Part shown: piece after piece, positions 56,817-64,000 of the stretch
Layout: the number at the start of each line of letters is the position of its first letter
Numbering within the stretch: the first letter of the stretch is position 1
Source: Leucogyrophana mollusca
Taxonomy: Eukaryota > Basidiomycota > Agaricomycetes > Boletales
DNA length: 64,000 bases
Assembly: GCA_021014945.1 (NCBI GenBank)
Contig: MU266340.1
Span: 173,721 to 237,720 of the forward strand
Reading direction: 5' to 3'
Notes under the pieces: model-generated
Told to the model about the DNA's origin: nothing
Database searches by the model: none
Seen by the model: the letters and a program-made list of their open reading frames with translations, nothing else
Program-made: the position numbers and the translations under genes

Positions 56817-58091
56817 TCAGTACATCAAGTTCCCAACAGCCGATGGCGATCCATCATCGTTGTACAAGCACGATCCAGTGCCGACGTATGTAACGGCCTC
56901 GTTGTCGTAGGTCTGCAGCAACGAGGGGGAGGTCGCAACGAAGGGGAAGTAGAGCTCGACGTAGGACGCGCCGTCGAGGAAGGAGAATGCCTGTTGGAAG
57001 AATGTGACCCTGCACGACATGTCAGCGACGAGCGGGAGATGGTTTCGACACAGATATAACGCACTGATCTGCCTGGCCGCCGGTAGGGTTCTGGAGCGCG
57101 AACTCAGTGATGACGAGTTGGTTGTTCTGTGGCACACAGGTCAATAACCCCGAGGATTAGAGTCACAGTGAGAAAAAACTCACGGGGAATTGAGTGTGCG
57201 CGGACTCCACGTAGCTCTGGAATTCAGCAAAGCTCGGTCTACAATACCAATGATCAATTTCGTCTTGCACGCCGTGGCCTAAGAATGCACTTACCCATAC
57301 CAATGCTACACGCGATCACATAGCAATTAGCCTGAGAAACACGAGAAAATTTGACGCAGAAAACGAAACGCACGAGATTGATATAGTCGTAGGAGCACTG
57401 CCCTGCACAAGCGGTGATCATTTCTGAAATCCAGCTCAAGCCCTCCCCAGAGGTCGCGCTGGATGTCACGGCGGGCAACGCCTTCTTGATTGGTAGGGGG
57501 TTGATGTATTCAATGTACCAAGAGGCAGCCTCGGAGGGGCTGGTCCCATTGGCGTCGGGCTCGTTCAAGGTGAATACGGCTAGTGTAGACGCATATATCA
57601 GCAATGAAGCCCCAACGATCAGCGAATGATCTCACTAGCCCAGCCCTGCGCGGCCTGGCGAGAAGCGAGGTCGGCGATGGGGCTCGAGCTGCAGTCAAGG
57701 CAGCGTTGCATGCCGATGAACCCAAGGCCACCGGCGCCGTTTGTTGACGGAGGAGCATAGGTTTCGTAGTCGTAGCTTTGAGCGCAGTGAGAGTGAGACC
57801 AGGGGGGATAATAATAGAACACATCAAGACTACGTACATTGCTACGACCTCTCCGTCACCATTGTTGAAGACGCCAGGATCGCTGTGTGGTATACAGTGA
57901 GCAATCGTGGAAGCAATGAGTGCGGGACCGGTAGCCTTACAGAGTGCTGTCATCTGCCAACGCCAGTCCATTAGCCAGCCGTGGAAAGCGAGTTTTGGAC
58001 AGCACTCACAGTACGTCCAGCATAAGCCACGCTTACCGGCCTCGGCGGCGGCAGCGAACAGGGCGACAAAGGAAGCTACAGAGGTGAACAT
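56817..58091 (-). CDS. secreted GH128-type (Asl1-like) glucanase
   Basis: Nine exons (58091-58010, 57953-57941, 57882-57838, 57775-57636, 57579-57374, 57305-57295, 57238-57184, 57126-57065, 57009-56817) give 268 residues. A signal peptide (MFTSVASFVALFAAAAEA) is followed by KRGLCWTYYDSTLDPGVF, NNGDGEVVAIYDYETYAPP, GFIGMQRCLDCSSSPIADL, FTLNEPDANGTSPSEAASWY, SWISEMITACAGQCSYDYIN, HWYGPSFAEFQSYVE, LVITEFALQNPTGGQ and ELYFPFVATSPSLLQ. This is the Asl1-like fold of family GH128, beta-1,3-glucanases acting on fungal wall glucan. The two likely catalytic glutamates lie in LNEPD and ITEFA. Exons of 13 and 11 nt were needed to restore conserved sequence. The gene is intact and probably acts in wall remodelling. 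Confidence 0.9.
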
Positions 58092-60423
58092 CGTGAACAC
58101 GGAAGAGTGGTTTAAACTAAAGGTCCAGAGGGACAATGTGCAGTATTTATGTATCCCAGAGGGGAGCTCACTAGAGGCGTCACCAGCCCTATGAACCGGC
58201 AACATAAATATTAAAATATTAGCATCCAAACGTACATGCGGTCAACGTCTGACGGACCTCGGTTTTCGCAAACACCTCGAAATGTGATAGATCCATCATG
58301 ACGAAGACTCGTTACCAGTCGGACATTCCTATCCGCCAGCCTCCATCAAATGCAGAACTTCGAGGGTTCCTTCTTTTGACCAACCCATCTCTTCTGTCTG
58401 GCGGAAAAAGTCACCTGACCTTGATCACTACGGGCGAAGTTTAAAGATGCCATCAGAGCTGGCATAGCTCCAACTCCTAGCTTGAAACAGAGGTCCTGAT
58501 TCAGCGTCTCCTTGGACCCGGGACCGCAAGGGATGGAGACATCGTACCGTAACCAATTCCTGCGGGCTGCAACGGGTAACTGTACACCAGTTCGTGCAAT
58601 CCCGGAGTTACAGAGCAACGACTCCGCCCACAAACATTCCACCGGTGCGCGTCGTCACCCATCTTCTCTGCATGGCAAGCACGACGACAAAAATAGCCAC
58701 GGCTTGGCGCCCGCGTCTCCAACACTGTCACTCGGCGGATAGGATAGTTTACTTGATTTCAGCGGTGAATACGGGTCAAATGGTTCCACATCACCAAATA
58801 TTAACGTACCTCTCCACAAAAGATGGTGCTAGAAGCTAGGGAATGAAAGTTGTTAAACACTGCCAGACGGTCAATTATCCGTTCGCAAAGCTGCGGAGAA
58901 ATGTAACATATGTCTCACCCCTTCGAGACCAGAAGTATGATGGCACCTCTTACGTCTTAACATCCGCAATGCAAAACCTTCCCTAGTCGGTCTAAAGCAT
59001 AAGTCGAGCAATACTCCGAGGGCCTACGGATCCAAGATCGAAAGTACGTGCTTCAACGTGGACTAGAAATCACAAAGATACTAGTACGATGCTTGACCGC
59101 ACAGCCCTCAGCCTTTACGTTCCCGCTGCTACGGGGCGGAGACTAGAAAATGCAGCGGAATTACTCACGGGGAGACGCGAAAAAGCATAAGGCAGTCATA
59201 GGTTGATGATCAGTTATCGAGTGGGTCGTGTATGGATCCCTGGATCTGTAGGATCTGGGGGGACGAATGGAATCTGGGACAGCCATCCGTTTTGCTCCTG
59301 ATGTACAATAATTACCCATTTTACAAGCGAAGAACGCGCTGGCATAGCTGGCGTCGAAGGAGATCTCGTACTGCCTTCGTTCAGGAAAAATAACAACGCA
59401 GGGAATGTGGGAGGATCGTCGCTGACTCCCAGCACAGCCCAGCCACAGGGTATGGGCGTCCGGGGGGGACGAGCAGCCGAACAAATACAGTGTCCCATGA
59501 AACGGATTCTTGAGCTTAACATTATTGGCGGATTTCCGGGACGTTCCAGCAAGGGCGTTCAATAGAAGCTGATGCTGGCTACAGGAGATAGCGGGAAACA
59601 AACGTGGGAGGACGATCAAAGGCATTGGCGTCAACAAGTTGGGAATAAGGACATTCTTGTCCGGATGAAAATGGGTTCTAGAGGGTGATCGAGAAACAAG
59701 GGACTTTTCAGATATGTTCACGGATAAGTCACTGGCGAGTGGCTGTCTTTCCGTCGTTCCGACGCGGAGTGAGGTTGGCTGTCGTGACACACGAGAGAGA
59801 GAGAGAGAGAATTTCTCTATTTATATACCGCAACAAGTAACTAAAACTACTAAGACGCGGTGCCTACTAGGGCTGTATGTATGTACCGTATACTATGTTA
59901 CTTCGGGAATAATATGTAGAGTAGCTTGACTGTAAGCATATTAAGTGAAACTCTTCGCGACTATAGGCGTATTGCGTTTGAAGATTCTCGGTTCAAAATA
60001 AGATCCCCTCCCCTCTCATAACACCTCATCCACGCCAAAATCCCCATGTCCCTGTTATCGTGACACACGAAGTCACCACCCCAACTTACTTTGGCACTGT
60101 TTGGTCGCGACCCCTTCGTTGTCTCACACCTCCACGTACGAGGCATAGCGAGTGCCGAACGTGCTCATTGCATTCTATCGACATGTTTAAGGTGAACAAG
60201 GTGTTACATGAGTACATCCTTTCTCCTTCAAATACCTGCAGAACCGAAGGAGCTTCCGCCCCATGTCGTCTTGTGGAATTCTCCCTGCCTTGCCGAGAAT
60301 CATGGGACATGATACACATGTACAGTGAATCGCGCAATAAGAATACAATTCCAGCTAACTAACCTCGACCAATGAGAATCAACTCTCCCCACCCCCACCT
60401 GTCTCCATACCCGCTTCCCCACC
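58092..60423. other. gene-free region with GA microsatellite
   Basis: About 2.3 kb. A TATA-like ACATAAATA (minus) near 58150 may serve the GH128 gene. A minus frame at 59161-59790 is long (209 codons) but starts without ATG and has no family. A (GA) run lies at 59791-59810. Confidence 0.4.
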
Positions 60424-63084
60424 TCAATTCCATGCAACCTGCGCATAAATCCCGAGTGCTTCATTGCCCAGCACTTCGCTATACAACATAACATCCGAAT
60501 CCGTGTAGTTCTTCTCCGTCTGCAGCCCGTTCACGATCCCCAGCAGCTGGGCCTCGATGAAGTCGACGAAGACGAGGTCGATGGGCGTGTCTGCGGTGAC
60601 GTTGGGCGCGATGCTGCCGATGAAGTCGGGGACGTCGTAGTACGGGAGCGCGAGGTGCAGCGTGTCGTCGCCGGCACCGGGGCAGGACTGCGTGTGCGGA
60701 GGAGGGGGTGTTCCATATCAGAGGGGCGGCCTGAGGAGACAGGAAAGAGCAAGGGGAAACTCACATCCGTTGTAACATACCCCAGCGTCAAGTTCTGCGC
60801 CGCAACAACTGCATCCCTCCTCTCTGCCCCCATCTCCCCACTCCGCGCCCTCCGATCCATATCCTCCAGCCAGCGCCTAAACACCGTCTCCACCTCGCCG
60901 CGCCCAAACTCCTCGCTGCGCTTCCACAGCTCACGCTCGAACTCGCCGCGCTTCCTGCGGCGCTCGTCCGCGCCGGCGGCGTTCAGCGCGGGGAGGACCT
61001 GGTTCGCGACGGAGAAGGTGATGTTCGGGATGTAGAGGAAGGAGTCGGTGAAGGGAGAGGCGGTGAGCTGGTCGTTCTTGGTGAATGGCCCCGCGAAGAC
61101 GTTGAAGCGCTGCGAGCCGGAGTTGGTGATCATGATGTTGGGGATGTCGGCGCGGGTGTTATTGATGGCGAGGGCTGTTGGGACGGCCTGGGTTTTGGTG
61201 TGAATGTCATCAGTGGCCACCTCTCGCAGGAGGACAAGGGGCACTCACATCCTCGATGAACAGAGACAAGAGTGAGCCATTCGATGGGTATGGGTTCCTT
61301 CACCGCGCATCAGCACCGCCTGACCACAACGGCACGGGATACGCGCCAAAAACCAAATACACTCACTGGTTGATCGTATAATCCTGCGGGGCAGTCCCGA
61401 ATAGGTACGACAGATCAAAGTCCACTGCGAGCTCCTGCAGGCCGTATGTGATCGAGCGGCCCTCGGCTGTGTCGAAGGTGCTGTTGGATTGTTGGGTGTG
61501 GTACTGTGGGTTCAAGGCCGCGGGGTCGTGTCAGTGTCGGGTTACAGTGGCGATGGGCAAGCGCACCTCGTACGTCACCCGGTTCTGGTCCATGTACCGC
61601 CTCGTGAAGGAGATGTTGTTCGCGTTTCCCTTGGCGGCGTCGAGGTCAGCGCCTGGAGCGGTGGGCATCAGTACTTCAGCACGTATAGCACTAAAGGAAG
61701 GGGACGTACTCATCCAGCCTGAGTGATTGGTGGTCGGTGATGTTGGTTAGCATGAGTATGTGGGAGCGGCGTGGTTCGGGGGGACGCGAAGGGAGTAGGG
61801 GAGTGGGAGGTGAAAGGGTGGGTTCGAGAAGGAGGAAGGAGGGAGAGGGCTCGGAAGAGGACGACTCACCGATAGTCTCCATATACCGCCCACTCTCGAG
61901 CGCCATCGAGCGCCCGTCGTATTGTCGGCAGTCGCGGATGTGCGTGTGTCCTGCGTGTTGGGCGTCAGCGATAAGCTTTATCGTCCGTACGCGCCAACCC
62001 CACGCCAAGGTTAATATCAGCTTCCGTGCCAGCGCCAGCGTCCGCATCAGCCTCCTTACCATCCTCCGCGTCAACCTTCACGTCAACCTCATCCACACAC
62101 CCACATCGACACCACCGCCCAGAAGGCAAACATCACGAAAGAACGCCACGAAGCGCAGTAGGTGCACGCAAAAACAAAAACAAATCAAAACAAGGGAAAG
62201 GAAAGCCACGCACCACCGAAGATGAGGATAGGTGTGAGAGGGTGCACGGCACGGACGGCGTCGAATACGGTTGGCCCTGGGGATGGGGTCAGCTAACGTT
62301 CTTGTGCGGTTCGGTGGGTCGCTGGGCGCGGTGGTGGAGGAAGGGGAGTATGGGGAGGGGCGGTGGGGAGGGAGAGGAAAGGAGCGACTGGTGGGGAAGA
62401 ACAGGGAGGGGGGAAGAAAGGAGGGTAAGACGTACAGTTATCGTACGAGACGGGCATGTGTCTGACGGAGATGCGATTCGTTTCGTTGCGTCAGTGGGGG
62501 CTGCGGGAGGGACGGATAACGCGTGGAAGAGAGACCCACCCGACGAGGACGAACACGTCCGGTTCTTCCGCGATGGCTTCTGCGAACTGTAAAGGGAGGG
62601 AGTCAGTTACGGGTTGTCCTAGCGGCAGATCGAAACAAAGCGTCGTGGGGGTAGAGGGCAAAAGAAAACGCGTCGCGTGGGGTGGCGAAAACACAGACCA
62701 CACCCAACCTCAGGCGCACACCCCACCACACAACAAAATCAATACCGAGCGACTCACCCACTCCTCCTTGACCATATCCGCGACGGTCTGCACGGTCGTG
62801 TTCACGTCGTTGCCCGTGAAATCGTACAGGACGCCGAGGGAGGTGATTTTGCGGCCTCTGGGTGGATGGGTTAGTTTTGTGTTTTTTATGGGAGAGGGAA
62901 TGGGCAAGAAAGGGAATGGGTAAGGGAGAGAGCGAGAAGGACAGTTGGAGGGACAGGAGTGGCAGGTGGAAGGGGGAGTGGAGGCAAGGCAAGGCAAAGG
63001 AGAGCTAAGGCAAGGGAGAGGAGGAGAGGAGAAGAACGACGCAAAGAACGACGTACTTTCGCGTCGTGAACTTAACGTAGCGTT
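60424..63084 (-). CDS. 5'-nucleotidase/calcineurin-like metallophosphoesterase, C-terminal part
   Basis: Twelve exons (63084-63057, 62857-62758, 62586-62540, 62461-62436, 62276-62214, 61950-61870, 61718-61710, 61652-61567, 61503-61367, 61297-61249, 61187-60765, 60687-60424) encode the last 437 residues. The N-terminal half with the first metal motifs is outside the window or upstream of the repeat. Visible: LGVLYDFTGNDVNTTVQ, DVFVLVGHMPVSYDNWPTVF, the metal-binding IFGGHTHIRDC, YDGRSMALESGRYMETIGWM and RRYMDQNRVTYE. The 5'-nucleotidase C-terminal domain follows with ALAINNTRADIPNIMITNSG and FAGPFTKNDQLTASPFTDSF. It likely hydrolyses nucleotides or related phosphates, perhaps outside the cell or in the vacuole. 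A charged insertion (RRRKRGEFERELWKRSEE) lies in the C-terminal domain. One exon is only 9 nt (GCTGGATGA). Confidence 0.85.
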
Positions 63085-63139
63085 CTGTGCGGGACGTTGA
63101 CGTTAGTGACTCATGTCCAGAACAGGGGAGAGCAAAACG

Positions 63140-64000
63140 GGCACGCGAGGTTCAAAACGCGAAGGACTCGAAGGAAGGGTGCAAGACAGGACAGGGTTCA
63201 ATACGAGAAGATGGTACAAAACGCAAAGGAGAGAGGCAAAAACGCGAGGGGGCGGCGGTGGAGATGGAGTGCAAATCGCGAAGGAAGGATGCAAAACGTG
63301 AAAGAGGGTGCAAAAAGCACAAGGGGAGTTCAAACCATGAAGGAGGGGTGCAAAACACGGAGGGAGTCAAAACGAACGCGAAGGAGTGTGCAAATCGTCA
63401 AGGAGGTGATTGAAAAATGCAAAGGTAAAACACGAAGCAGGGGTACAACACGAGAGGACGGTGCAAACCGTAGGGGGGGGGGATTGAAAACGCGATGGAG
63501 GGGTGCAGAGCGCGACGGGGTGCAAAGCACGAAGGAGGGGGCTCAAAACGTGAAGGGGGGGAGGTGCAAAACGGCGAGGGTAGGGTGCAAAATGCGAGGG
63601 GGGTGCAAAAGGCGCAAGGGGAGTTCAAATCGTGATGGAGGGGGGCAAAACACGAAGGAGGGGAGGCAATCCGCGATGGACGGGGTGTGAAGCGTGAAGG
63701 AGGGGTTCAGAACGCGAACGGGGGCTCAAAATGTGAGCGGGGATGCAAAACGAGAAGGAAGGGTGCAATACGCGGGGAAGGGATATAAAACGGGAAAGGG
63801 GGGTTCAAAACACGAGAAGGGGGCGCAAAACGGCGGGGATGGGGTTTGAAACGCGAAGCATGGGATGTAGAATGTGAAGGGGTTTGAAATGGGAAGGGGG
63901 GAGGTGTAAAGTGTGAAGGGGGATGTAGAACGTGAAGGAGGGATGCAGAACGCGAAGGAAGGGCGCAGAACGCGAAGAGGGGGGTCGCAAAACGTGAAAA
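63140..64000. repeat. minisatellite of about 20-nt G-rich units
   Basis: Imperfect units around GTGCAAAACGCGAAGGAGGG repeat to the end of the window, roughly forty copies, with interruptions and length variation. The array begins about 55 bp upstream of the first recognisable nucleotidase exon (63084), on the side where the rest of that gene should lie. The frames it opens on both strands (HPSF/FCTP repeats) are by-products. Confidence 0.8.

Noticed and set aside
59161..59790. 209-codon minus frame behind a GA microsatellite and a TATA-like string
   Set aside because: The frame opens with GTG rather than ATG, no exon joins were found, and no protein family is recognised. Left as possible but unsupported.
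63087..63990. Several long frames in both strands at the right edge
   Set aside because: They translate the minisatellite into short repeated peptides such as HPSF and FCTP. Not genes.

Overview
The window is nuclear DNA of a filamentous basidiomycete, most likely an Agaricomycete. Genes are dense, run on both strands and are cut by many short (36-110 nt) spliceosomal introns. There are no operons or ribosome binding sites, and several proteins belong to basidiomycete-type families (an opsin-related protein, a GH128-type glucanase, an intron-rich DAL5-like transporter). All gene models were built by hand from splice signals, reading phase and recalled family sequences. No alignment was run.

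Layout. 0-2.7 kb: the 3' end of a UTP20-like gene (+), a DUF2470 membrane protein (+) and the CTK3 subunit of CTD kinase I (-). 4.2-5.1 kb: a triple zinc-finger gene (+). 5.6-7.0 kb: geranylgeranyl diphosphate synthase (-). 9.1-20.0 kb: a tandem array of five related minus-strand zinc-finger genes or pseudogenes whose 3' ends lie about 2.6 kb apart. 20-23.6 kb: gene-poor and repeat-rich. 23.7-26.4 kb: a 19-exon DAL5-like permease (+). 26.8-27.7 kb: a secreted protein with two chitin-binding domains (-). 29.7-30.5 kb: a broken glycoside-hydrolase-like gene (-). 31.4-33.8 kb: an F-box/LRR-like plus transmembrane reading frame (-). 34.7-35.1 kb: a solo copy of the N-terminal module found in the zinc-finger array. 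37.8-38.4 kb: YAR1-like (-). 39.3-41.3 kb: GPCR-like membrane protein (+). 41.7-42.3 kb: CHY zinc finger/HOT13-like (+). 42.8-43.9 kb: opsin-related protein (+). 45.3-48.4 kb: F-BAR/SH3 cytokinesis protein (+). 50.6-51.3 kb: coatomer zeta (-), diverging from a small NIF3/YqfO-like gene (+). 53.0-56.0 kb: a large zinc-finger regulator (+). 56.8-58.1 kb: GH128-type glucanase (-). 60.4-63.1 kb to the edge: 5'-nucleotidase-like metallophosphoesterase (-), whose upstream intron region is filled by a minisatellite.

The housekeeping genes look intact and unlinked in function. The unusual part is the zinc-finger family. At least seven members share a C-terminal block of three zinc fingers: a C2H2-like finger with a CxW start, a C-x4-C-x11-H finger and a C2HC finger. 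In the array, members A, B and D also carry an N-terminal module of unknown function with the signature CIDPRxT, followed by an ILAAAxxRDxTP segment. Member A has a phase-consistent three-exon model with a GC-AG intron. Its neighbour B has lost one acceptor and one donor at the homologous positions. Other observations are a high number of GC-AG introns (five proposed), many microexons of 5-19 nt, and promoter repeats upstream of the opsin-related and large zinc-finger genes.
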